Assembly (NCBI RefSeq): GCF_047528295.1
Contig: NZ_CP180001.1
Location: 992,001-1,056,000 of the forward strand
Direction: 5' to 3'
DNA length: 64,000 bases
Origin: Peptacetobacter sp900550335
GTDB lineage: Bacteria; Bacillota; Clostridia; Peptostreptococcales; Peptostreptococcaceae
In this document: positions 22,483 to 30,307 of the stretch, one piece after another
Numbering within the stretch: the stretch's first letter is position 1
Layout of the letters: each line of letters opens with the position of its first letter
The notes under the pieces: generated by a model
Database searches by the model: none
Told to the model about the DNA's origin: nothing
Seen by the model: the letters and a program-made list of their open reading frames with translations, nothing else
Program-made: the position numbers and the translations under genes

Positions 22483-24087
22483 GTGGAAAAAGATGATAAG
22501 AAACGCGGTATAGAGGAGACAATTTCTTTGGAGGAGATAGCCGAGATAGTGGAGATGTACATACAAGAGGATGAGAATATTCCAGTATACGATGGGTACG
22601 ATATTTCGGTTGAAGAGGAAGAGCCAAATGTTGCGCCAGAGCCTCAAGAAGATTCAAAGAAAAAAGTTATAAAGAAGAAGAAACCTTCTCAATCGGATAA
22701 TTCTAAAAATCAAATGAATAATCATAAAGAAGGTATTAATCACAAAGAAAATATTAATTATAAAGAATATGTCAATAATGAAGAAAGTACTAAGAAAAAA
22801 GAAAGTACTAACAAAGTAGAAGGTATAAACAATAAAGAAATTAATCATAAAGAACATAAAGAAACTAATAAATCTAAAGAGAATATCTATCATAAAGAAA
22901 AAAGAGATTCTTTAGAAAATAAAAACGAAAATAAAAACAAAGTAAGTTATAAGAGTAGCTTTGATTATATAAAAAAGAGATATAGATCTGTTGATATGAT
23001 TATCGGAATTGCGTTAATTGCAGTTATTTTTTCATCTGGGATAGGCATTTCTGATGAGATTCCGAAGTTTTTAAAGTTATCTAGTTGGAATGGAATTAGC
23101 TTTGGGGATTTAGGGGTTCCAATACTTATTCTGGCATTTTGTTTTATGATTCCAACAGAGGTTGAGTTCGATTTAAAGAATAAATTGGATTTTAAACAGA
23201 TTGCAATTAAAAAAGCAGAGATAGGGGCTGTTATATTTTTACTTGGAATACTTATAAATCTTGTTGGAAGTGGTTTTTCTGCCAATTTTAGAATTATGGG
23301 TGTTTTACAGTTTATAGGCATTGTTTATTTAGTTGTTTCTCTTATTTATATTGTTTTTAAAAGATTTAAGTTTAAGCAAAATGTTATAGGAATTATTTTA
23401 GTTATTATAGGTACAGTTGGAACGATAGGATATTTTGCGTTTTCATCTAAGTATGGCTACAATATGAAAACTTGTTTAGCGTATTTTGTCGATTCAAAGG
23501 TACTTGCAGGTCATTTTGCTGGATTTGAAAGATATGGAATTATTTCTACAATGTCTGCTATATTTGCGGGACTGATTGCAACTTCAGGTGGATGTTTTAT
23601 ATGTGATAGAAAGAGCAGTAGCAAGGATAAGAGCATAAGATTTTTGATTGTAGGAATGGCTCTTATTATAATTTCGCTTATTTTAGAAAGAAAATGCCCT
23701 TATAATGTAAATATTTACTCTCCATCATTTGTTATGTTAGTGACTGGAGGATTTTTAATTGTACTATCAGGTATGTTATTAACTTTTGATAGTATGAGGA
23801 TAAAAGAATTGAATTTAATTTCGTCTCCACTAGTTGTTTTTGGAGCGAGTCCAATTTTTTTAGTTGTAGTAAATGAAATTTTAATCAACACTTTATTTAA
23901 AGCCAATATTTATTCTGTTTCACTTGCGACTAAGATTCCTCTTGATAAGTGGATAATAGTTGATTTATTGTCAGAGGTGTTTGGCCAGGGAAGTAGGACA
24001 GTGGCGTTTATAGTGGTTTATATTTTACTTTGGTTTTCAGTTACGTTATTTATGTATGGAAAGAGAATTTTTATCAGAGTTAAATAA
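22483..24087 (+). CDS. HGSNAT/DUF1624-like membrane acyltransferase with disordered N-terminus
   Basis: About 534 aa from the GTG at 22483 (AGAGG 8 nt upstream; an earlier in-frame GTG at 22474 overlaps that site). Residues 1-165 are cytosolic and low-complexity, with many short repeats around NHKE, NYKE and NNKE. The rest has about ten membrane spans. RIMGVLQFIGIVYLVVSLI, HFAGFERYGIISTMSAIFAG, SPSFVMLVTGG and SSPLVVFGASPIFLVVVNE match the pattern of the heparan-alpha-glucosaminide N-acetyltransferase-like family (COG4299/DUF5009). Members move acetyl groups across the membrane onto sugars; acetylation of a wall polymer is a reasonable inference here. The repeat-rich N-terminal extension is unusual for the family. 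Confidence 0.65.
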   Translation: MEKDDKKRGIEETISLEEIAEIVEMYIQEDENIPVYDGYDISVEEEEPNVAPEPQEDSKKKVIKKKKPSQSDNSKNQMNNHKEGINHKENINYKEYVNNEESTKKKESTNKVEGINNKEINHKEHKETNKSKENIYHKEKRDSLENKNENKNKVSYKSSFDYIKKRYRSVDMIIGIALIAVIFSSGIGISDEIPKFLKLSSWNGISFGDLGVPILILAFCFMIPTEVEFDLKNKLDFKQIAIKKAEIGAVIFLLGILINLVGSGFSANFRIMGVLQFIGIVYLVVSLIYIVFKRFKFKQNVIGIILVIIGTVGTIGYFAFSSKYGYNMKTCLAYFVDSKVLAGHFAGFERYGIISTMSAIFAGLIATSGGCFICDRKSSSKDKSIRFLIVGMALIIISLILERKCPYNVNIYSPSFVMLVTGGFLIVLSGMLLTFDSMRIKELNLISSPLVVFGASPIFLVVVNEILINTLFKANIYSVSLATKIPLDKWIIVDLLSEVFGQGSRTVAFIVVYILLWFSVTLFMYGKRIFIRVK

Positions 24088-24373
24088 GATAAGTATAAAA
24101 GTTAAGTAAAAGAAATTAAATAGAGTTAAGAGTAGATACTGTTGCTAGTATATAGGGTTGTCAGTTTTTGGCGATCCTATTTTTTTATTCTAATTTTTAC
24201 TTGTTTTGGAGAATATGTTTTTAATTTTGGAGAATATATTTTTTACATCAGCCAAATAATCAAAAAAAGTCAAAAAAAATGAAAAAAATTGAAAAAAAGT
24301 ATTGCATAAGTTTTAAATATGTAGTATTATATATCTTGTCGAAGGGAGAGAGCTTCCTAAGAGAAAAGAATAT

Positions 24374-24448
24374 TGGGGATTCGCCAAGCGGTAAGGCACA
24401 TGACTCTGACTCCTGTATGCATAGGTTCGAATCCTATATCCCCAGCCA
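24374..24448 (+). tRNA. tRNA-Gln (anticodon CUG)
   Basis: 75 nt cloverleaf with encoded CCA: acceptor TGGGGAT / ATCCCCA, D arm GCC..GGC, anticodon loop CTCTGAC (anticodon CTG), T arm ATAGG-TTCGAAT-CCTAT, discriminator G. The anticodon stem CATGA / TCCTG has one T-C mismatch in the middle. Gln in this window is mostly CAG, the codon read by this tRNA. Confidence 0.92.
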
Positions 24449-24454
24449 GTTGAA

Positions 24455-24485
24455 AATACTCTATCCTATGATAGAGTATTTTTTT
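24455..24485 (+). terminator. Terminator after tRNA-Gln
   Basis: Eleven-bp stem AATACTCTATC / GATAGAGTATT with a CTAT loop and long T run. Confidence 0.9.
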
Positions 24486-24546
24486 ATGATGAATTAAAAA
24501 ACTATAACTAAACCATAACACTAGTATTAAAACACTTATCAAAAGA

Positions 24547-24646
24547 ATGTCTCGAGCAATCGAGGCATTTTTTTGTTTGAAAATCTACCGTGTATAAGAG
24601 AGAGATAACCCTAATATAGTAACAGGTAAGGCTCTCTCTTTTTTTG
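24547..24646 (+). terminator. Two consecutive hairpins with T runs
   Basis: ATGTCTCGA-GCAA-TCGAGGCAT then T7 (24547-24574), and AAGAGAGAG / CTCTCTCTT with a 27-nt loop then T7 (24596-24646). No gene lies between them; they may end short transcripts. Confidence 0.6.
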
Positions 24647-25130
24647 TACAAAAATTTGCCTTAAAAATTACCATTAAAATAATTAATCGTAAATCTAAAA
24701 ACAATAAGTTTAAAAAGATTTAGCAAATAAACTAGTCTAAAGAATTTATCATGAATTTATTAAATGAAAATCAGATAAAAATAATTTATTATTATGATTA
24801 TATAAAAATAAATAATCATTACTTATCTGTATTTGAGCCATTGATATGGTTTTCTAAGTGAAATTCAATTATGAATAAAATGTGAATATAAATGATAATA
24901 ATTACTTTAAAAAATCGCGATATTTTAAAAATAAAAATAAAATATTTATTATTTTAATAAGTGTTAATAGATAAACCTTTTAATAATACAAGTAAAACCT
25001 CTTGTTATTATTTCTCAATTGATATAAACTCTGTGGTGTGGAAGAAATTAACATCTGCACTCGTGTAGATGGAGAATTGAAATGAGAAGAGATGTAACAA
25101 ATTTAAAAGACGAAAATGGAGGTAATGATA
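24647..25130. other. AT-rich upstream region of the sixth SlpA-like gene
   Basis: No ORF. Its last 110 bp are the gene's leader, which resembles the 185-bp block only in scattered pieces (GTGGAAGAA, GAGATGTAAC) and contains a CATCT..AGATG hairpin at about 25051-25071. A weak -10 (TATAAA, about 25023) is present. Confidence 0.5.
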
Positions 25131-27524
25131 ATGAATAAGAAAAAATTATCAGTAGTAATGGCTGGAGCTATGCTAGCAACAACTGTTGCACCAGTAATGG
25201 CAGCGACTACTTCGGAAGAGTCAGCTAACCAGCTAGGTTTATTAATAGGAAAGGTTAGAGACATATTAGAATCAAAAAAATTCTCTGACAACGAAAAAAG
25301 AAACACAATAGACGGTGTTGGTAATGTCTCAGGACAGTCAGTTTATTATGTAAAAATAAACGGTGTAGTAAATAATGATATATCAAAAGCTACAAAAGAA
25401 GGTGGAATGGCACTTCAGGAAGCTTTACAGACAGCTTTAGGAAACTTAGCTCCTGGAACAACAGTAGAAATATGGTCAAGAGGATTCGTTACAGAAGGTA
25501 GCGGAGACAATGAACAGATATTCGCAACTGAATTAAAAACAAATTATTCTAAAGAAGATATGGCAGATACTAGTAATTTAGTGAAAACTATAGAAAATAT
25601 ACCTACTGCAACTAACAACAAAAAAATATTAGCAGATAGCAATGCTGTAACTGTAGTACCTAATCAGTCAGTAACTATAAATCTACAGGAAAAAAGCGGA
25701 GTTGCAAGCGGTAAAATAGTTATAAAACCAGGAGATAAAGTATTAGATTTCACTCAGTACTTAAATAACTCAGGAAATGCAACTGAAATAAATAGTGCTA
25801 ATCCTGCAAATCCAAGTGATTTCCACGGATTCCCTAAAAAATCAGTAAATGCAATAACAGATTATCAGCCTGTAGCAGATTCATTATATGAAACTATAAA
25901 TATAACTGGTACAGCTCCTAACACATTTAAAACATCTGATTTATTCAATGGGGTAATGTTAACAACAGAAGGACACGATTTATTAACTAAAATAGAAGAA
26001 TCAGCTAATCCAACAGTTGCAACTTCTAAGATAGCTCGTACTGAGGAAGCACCAGTAGCTCCTAATAAAAATGGTGCTAAACAGACACCAGAACAGAAAT
26101 CAGGAGCTTCTCAAGTAACACCAGAATCTTCTGAGAAAACTGAAAAAACAAATGAAAAAGCAAGTGGTTCACAGGCTCAGGATCCAAAAGTAACTACTTC
26201 ACAGAATCAGGGTTCAAATGTAAATACACAGAATCAGGGTTCAAGTGTAAATACTGGATCACAGCCACAGACTAAAGAAACAACTGCCCCAGAAGCTAAA
26301 AGTGCACCAGCTAAAAAAGGTTCTGTTGTATTCTCAACAATAGGTACAAATAGTGTAAACATATCTACATTAAACTACAACCTACCAAAATCAAGTGATG
26401 GTACATACGGATTCAATATAGCTTTAACAGATGCAAACTCTAATGTTACTAACTATGTTGTAAAAGGTGACAAAAAAGACACTACAATACTATTAAACTG
26501 GTTATTAACTCAGAATCCAAAAGTAGACATACTTGCAGGTGAAAATAGATACGAAACAGCTGTAAAAGTAGCTGAAAAATATGCAAATGAAAATAACCCA
26601 TTCGCAGATGGAAAAGGCGATGTAGTAATGGTAAACGGAAATTCATTAGTAGATGGATTATCAGCATCACCATTAGCAGCAAGCTTAAATGCTCCGATGT
26701 TATTAACAGAAAGCAATAGAATACCAAAAGCAACTGCAGATTATCTTAAAAAATTATCTGGAGAAGCTACAGTTGGCGATTTAAGTGGTATAAAAATACA
26801 CCTTGTAGGTGGTACAGCTGTTATATCAAAAGAATTAGAAAGAGAATTAAAATCTTACGGATTCACTGTTGATAGATTTAATGGTAAAAACAGAGAAGAT
26901 ACTTCAATGAAAGTAGCTAAAAAAGTTATAGAAGAAAAAGGAAATACTACTAGTGCATTCGTAGTAGGTGCAGAAGGTGAAGCAGATGCCATGTCTATAG
27001 CTTCAGTTGCATCTAGTTCAAAAATATCAGCTAGTGGAAACAAAATAACTCCTATAATAGTATCTAATAAAAATGGTTTATCAGACGATGCATTAAGTAG
27101 CTTCAACAACAAGGCTATAACTATAGTAGGTGGAGAAGCAGTTGTTAGTAAATCAGAATACAACAACATAAAAGAAGCTGTAGGAACAAATGGATCTGTT
27201 TCTAGAGTAGCTGGTGAAAACAGACAGGAAACTAATGCAAAAGTTATAAACATATACTACAAAGGTGCATTTGGTAAGGATACTGATGTATTAGTAGCTA
27301 AAGATGGACAGAGAAATAAAATGGAACTAGTTGATGCATTAACAGTATCTAACTTAGCTGCATTAAATAACTCACCTATAGTATTAGCTACAAATAAATT
27401 AGCTAAATCACAGATAAATGCATTAGAATTAAATGCTAAACAGGCAAACGCATTATACCAGGTAGGTCATGGTGTAAGCCTAAATGTTGTAAAAACAATA
27501 GCAAATAACTTAGGTCTTAACTAG
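25131..27524 (+). CDS. SlpA-like S-layer protein F with low-complexity linker
   Basis: 797 aa from the ATG at 25131 (TGGAGG 8 nt upstream; an in-frame ATG at 25116 overlaps that site). Signal peptide MNKKKLSVVMAGAMLATTVAPVMAA, similar to but not identical with the shared one. Divergent region about residues 27-300; a Ser/Thr/Gln/Asn/Pro-rich linker about 300-400 with short repeats around NQGSNVNT and NQGSSVNT; more family sequence; then three CWB2 domains from VDILAGENRYETAVKVAEKYA (about 464). Its upstream DNA is diverged from the 185-bp block, so it should not take part in homologous switching and is probably expressed on its own. The linker may span the wall or be glycosylated (inference). 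Confidence 0.85.
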   Translation: MNKKKLSVVMAGAMLATTVAPVMAATTSEESANQLGLLIGKVRDILESKKFSDNEKRNTIDGVGNVSGQSVYYVKINGVVNNDISKATKEGGMALQEALQTALGNLAPGTTVEIWSRGFVTEGSGDNEQIFATELKTNYSKEDMADTSNLVKTIENIPTATNNKKILADSNAVTVVPNQSVTINLQEKSGVASGKIVIKPGDKVLDFTQYLNNSGNATEINSANPANPSDFHGFPKKSVNAITDYQPVADSLYETINITGTAPNTFKTSDLFNGVMLTTEGHDLLTKIEESANPTVATSKIARTEEAPVAPNKNGAKQTPEQKSGASQVTPESSEKTEKTNEKASGSQAQDPKVTTSQNQGSNVNTQNQGSSVNTGSQPQTKETTAPEAKSAPAKKGSVVFSTIGTNSVNISTLNYNLPKSSDGTYGFNIALTDANSNVTNYVVKGDKKDTTILLNWLLTQNPKVDILAGENRYETAVKVAEKYANENNPFADGKGDVVMVNGNSLVDGLSASPLAASLNAPMLLTESNRIPKATADYLKKLSGEATVGDLSGIKIHLVGGTAVISKELERELKSYGFTVDRFNGKNREDTSMKVAKKVIEEKGNTTSAFVVGAEGEADAMSIASVASSSKISASGNKITPIIVSNKNGLSDDALSSFNNKAITIVGGEAVVSKSEYNNIKEAVGTNGSVSRVAGENRQETNAKVINIYYKGAFGKDTDVLVAKDGQRNKMELVDALTVSNLAALNNSPIVLATNKLAKSQINALELNAKQANALYQVGHGVSLNVVKTIANNLGLN

Positions 27525-27904
27525 TAGATAGTCAAATCTTAATCTATGATTAGGATATTCTACAACTAGAATATTATGTAATAAAGTTCAAAACAAAGGG
27601 TATTAAAAGCTCAAATTTTAGCAACATTTTAAAAGTATAAAGTAAATAAAAAAGAGATTTGTTAAATTATATGATAAAGTACAAACACTTCAAAATTATA
27701 AAGTATAACTAAAATAGAAATTAAATAAAGATAAAATATATTCATACTCAATCACGTTAGTTAGTGAGATTAGATTTTAGAAGATTTTTTAGAAAGTTAG
27801 TATTGAGTAAAAGATGTAAATTACTGCCACATAGTGGGGACTGTGTGGCAGATAAAAAATACTGGGTTTGGATTTAAAATAGATTGGGAAATGTAATGTC
27901 GGGG
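27525..27904. other. Non-coding spacer after gene F
   Basis: No ORF supported. It contains a hairpin TGCCACA / TGTGGCA at 27825-27850 with no T run. No clear terminator for gene F was found. Confidence 0.5.
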
Positions 27905-28035
27905 ATACGCTCCTGGCATTACTACTGATAATTTTTCTTATTTATTTTTCTCCATTTTTCCTCAGTTTCGTTATAATAAGCTACCGTTTTCCTTTTTGAG
28001 TAGCAAATCGTTTTTCTTTTTTTCTCTAAACACAT
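27905..28035 (-). pseudogene. Fossil of an S-layer cassette 5' end
   Basis: On the minus strand 27909-27947 reads AATAAATAAGAAAAATTATC then AGTAGTAATGCCAGGAGC, matching the shared signal-peptide start (AATGAATAAGAAAAGATTATC, AGTAGTAATGGCAGGAGC). The start codon has been lost and the rest is out of frame. Upstream, AAAAAGGAAAACGG (27983-27997) and AGAGAAAAAAAG (about 28015-28031) match the shared leader, with an insertion of about 40 bp between. No downstream S-layer sequence remains. It is an inactive remnant of a former minus-strand cassette. Confidence 0.8.
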
Positions 28036-28096
28036 CTTTTTTCTTATTTAATAGTCGAGAGATTATTGAATAACTTTCACAAACATTCTTTTGTTT

Positions 28097-28142
28097 GGCA
28101 GGAATCCCTCATTCCACAGGGGATTTCCTGCCTTATTTTTTT
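28097..28142 (+). terminator. Strong terminator hairpin
   Basis: GGCAGGAA-TCCC / GGGGA-TTCCTGCC stem followed by TTATTTTTTTT. It separates the fossil cassette from the small-RNA candidate. Confidence 0.85.
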
Positions 28143-28188
28143 TATTATTTCTTATATATGAAATTATTTTGAAATATTAATAATTTTC

Positions 28189-28368
28189 TTGCAAATAGTG
28201 TTATTTATAGTATAATATTTATATAAGGAATTATTTATAGATTATTCATATTTTCGGCTCTGTTCCCTCAAACAGACACACCGAAAATGAATATACATTA
28301 TTTTTAGATATCTCTTGTAGATAGTGGGAAAAAGAGACTGTTGTAGTTTTTCTACAGCAGTCTCTTTT
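28189..28368 (+). ncRNA. Candidate small structured RNA
   Basis: A promoter TTGCAA-16-TATAAT (28189-28216) is followed by a long stem ATTCATATTTTCGG / CCGAAAATGAAT (about 28244-28293) with an inner CTGTT/AACAG hairpin. A strong terminator AAAGAGACTGTTGTAG / CTACAGCAGTCTCTTT follows (28331-28368). There is no ORF. Expected transcript about 145 nt. I do not recognise the fold as a named riboswitch or 6S RNA. It may act in trans, or as an attenuated leader although the next gene is 230 bp away. Confidence 0.55.
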
Positions 28369-28598
28369 GTTTCTGTAAAAAATTTTATCTAAAATCTATT
28401 GAAATTAGGGGAAAATTTTTACAGAATAAAGTATAATATAGATGTTATTGCTTTTGACTAGATTAAATTGTATTAAAATTTTATCTAGATATAAACTTAT
28501 TTAAAATGAATATAATCTTATTTAAAAACAATAAAGAGCAAAAAGTGTATTTGAAGAAAATGTTGAGATTTAATAAATAAAATTTTATTAGAAAGAAG

Positions 28599-29924
28599 GT
28601 GTTTAGTATTAACAGAATAAATACTTTGATTAAGAAATTTAATTCATTGAAGGTTGTTTATAAAATTGCGAGTGTTATTGTTATTTTGATTCTTTGCTTT
28701 GCTGTTTATTTAGGTATTATGCAGCACAAGGAGTCAAAAAGAATTAAGGAGTATAAGAATACAAAAATAGCTCAGGAGCTATATGTCAACAACAAGAAGT
28801 TTGAGCCAAAGAGTCCATACAAACTTAGAAACGATATAGTATTCTTGCCTTTTGATGATATAGCTAAGGCACTAAATGTAAAATATAGCTATACAGAGGA
28901 AAATTTTGGAAAGATAGTTTTAAATTATCAGGGAACTACTTATGATTTAAAGAAAGGCTCTAATATAGTCTACAATAGAAAATCCAAAGAAGAGACTAAA
29001 ATGGATGGAAGAGTAGAGCTTATAGAAGGAAAGTTATATGTTCCAATGGAGTTTATAAAAGATTGTATGTATGTAAATATTTTAGAGCTATCAAATAATA
29101 GAGTGTTTATAGATAGTTTTAAAGAAAGATTCAATTACGATTGGATTGATAAGACAAAATACATAGCCCATGCTATGGGTGGTATAGACCGTAGAGCTTA
29201 TACAAACAGTCTTGAAGCATTTAAGACAAATTATAAAATGGGATATAGAATGTTTGAGATTGATATTACATTCAGTGTAGAGGAAGAGCCAATCTTACTT
29301 CATTCTTGGAATCCAGAAGGGCTTAAAAAGCTAGGGCTTCCGTCTGCTTGGAATGAAAATAGACCGACAAAGAGCCAGTTTGAAGATACTTTAGTAAATG
29401 GTATGTATCATACATTGTCTTTTGAGGATGCATGTAAGCTTATGCAGAAATATAAAGATATTACTTTTGTTTTAGATGCAAAAGCAGAAGGTGAGCGGTG
29501 TAAGAGAATTTACCAGAAGTGTGTAAAAACAGCGAAGAGTATAGATCCTAAGCTACTTGATAGAATGATTCCTCAGATTTATGAAGAGGATATGTTGAAT
29601 GATGTTATGGATGTTTACGATTTTAAATCTATAATATACAGTCTTTACAAACAGGACGAGTTAAACTCTAAGGAGATTATAGATTTTGCTTATGAAAATG
29701 GTGTAAAAGCAGTTGTTGTAGATAGAAGTAAGCTAAATTCTAAGTTTATAAATGAGCTTAAACAGAGAGGGGTTTATGTTTACGTAAATACGTATAATGA
29801 TACAGAAAAGGTTAAGGAACTTGAAAAGCTAGGAGCTAAAGGAATCTTTTCTGACTTTATAAATCCAAAAACTGAAGAAAATAGATATGAAATTGAAGCA
29901 GAAGAGGAAGAAGCGTCTAATTAA
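28599..29924 (+). CDS. Membrane-anchored glycerophosphodiester phosphodiesterase with copper-amine-oxidase-like N-domain
   Basis: 441 aa if the GTG at 28599 is used. That codon overlaps AAGAAGG, so an ATT at 28608 (8 nt after it) or a TTG at 28626 may be the true start. One N-terminal membrane span (VYKIASVIVILILCFAVYLGI) is followed by an extracellular 'stalk' domain resembling the copper amine oxidase N-terminal fold (VNNKKFEPKSPYKLRNDIVFLPFDDIAKAL). A GDPD TIM barrel follows: AHAMGGIDRRAYTNSLEAF, MFEIDITFSVEEEPILLHSW with the E-x-D and His residues, and TFVLDAKAE. GDPDs cleave glycerophosphodiesters or teichoic-type polymers. Being extracellular, it may trim wall or lipid-linked polymers (inference). 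Confidence 0.85.
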   Translation: MFSINRINTLIKKFNSLKVVYKIASVIVILILCFAVYLGIMQHKESKRIKEYKNTKIAQELYVNNKKFEPKSPYKLRNDIVFLPFDDIAKALNVKYSYTEENFGKIVLNYQGTTYDLKKGSNIVYNRKSKEETKMDGRVELIEGKLYVPMEFIKDCMYVNILELSNNRVFIDSFKERFNYDWIDKTKYIAHAMGGIDRRAYTNSLEAFKTNYKMGYRMFEIDITFSVEEEPILLHSWNPEGLKKLGLPSAWNENRPTKSQFEDTLVNGMYHTLSFEDACKLMQKYKDITFVLDAKAEGERCKRIYQKCVKTAKSIDPKLLDRMIPQIYEEDMLNDVMDVYDFKSIIYSLYKQDELNSKEIIDFAYENGVKAVVVDRSKLNSKFINELKQRGVYVYVNTYNDTEKVKELEKLGAKGIFSDFINPKTEENRYEIEAEEEEASN

Positions 29925-29942
29925 ATTTAGGCGCTTTTTTGT
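29912..29942 (+). terminator. Terminator overlapping the GDPD stop codon
   Basis: AGCGTCTAA / TTAGGCGCT stem then T6; the stop codon lies in the loop, so the hairpin uses the last codons of the gene. Confidence 0.8.
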
Positions 29943-30307
29943 ATGAAGAAAACAAAAAGTTATAGAATAAGGAGTTACTTTTTTTAGGACGAAGAATTTA
30001 GGATTAAGAATTACTTTTTATTGAACTAATGATTAAATTTTAAAGTTTGTTGAAAAATGAAACAAGAATTTTGAAAAATTTTATCAAGAATATCATTTAT
30101 TGAATCAAAAAGGTTACAGTTTGTAACTTTTTGTGATATAATGATTTACATAATGTTATGAGATTTACATAATATTTATTAAATGATAATGATTATTTGT
30201 AAAAATTAAAATAATTATTTGTTTTGGTCGGTTTTGAGAGTTATGTAGTAGTGAGAGAGACTACGATTTAAATTATATTTAAATTAGTTAAATTGAAGGA
30301 GGAATTT
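29943..30307. other. Promoter region of the CWB2-amidase gene
   Basis: No gene. It contains the promoter at 30114-30142 and a leader of about 160 nt with GTAGTGAGAGAGACTAC (30248-30264), a small hairpin also seen before the NlpC/P60 gene at 48911. Confidence 0.6.
30114..30142 (+). promoter_or_regulatory. Promoter of the CWB2-amidase gene, overlapping an inverted repeat
   Basis: TTACAG (30114-30119), 17 bp, TATAAT (30137-30142) with TG at the extended -10. GTTACA-GTT-TGTAAC (30113-30127) is a small inverted repeat covering the -35 and could be a regulator site. Confidence 0.7.

Noticed and set aside
25116..25130. Upstream ATG as the start of the sixth SlpA-like gene
   Set aside because: That ATG is part of the TGGAGG ribosome-binding site. 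The ATG at 25131 gives a signal peptide aligned with the other family members.
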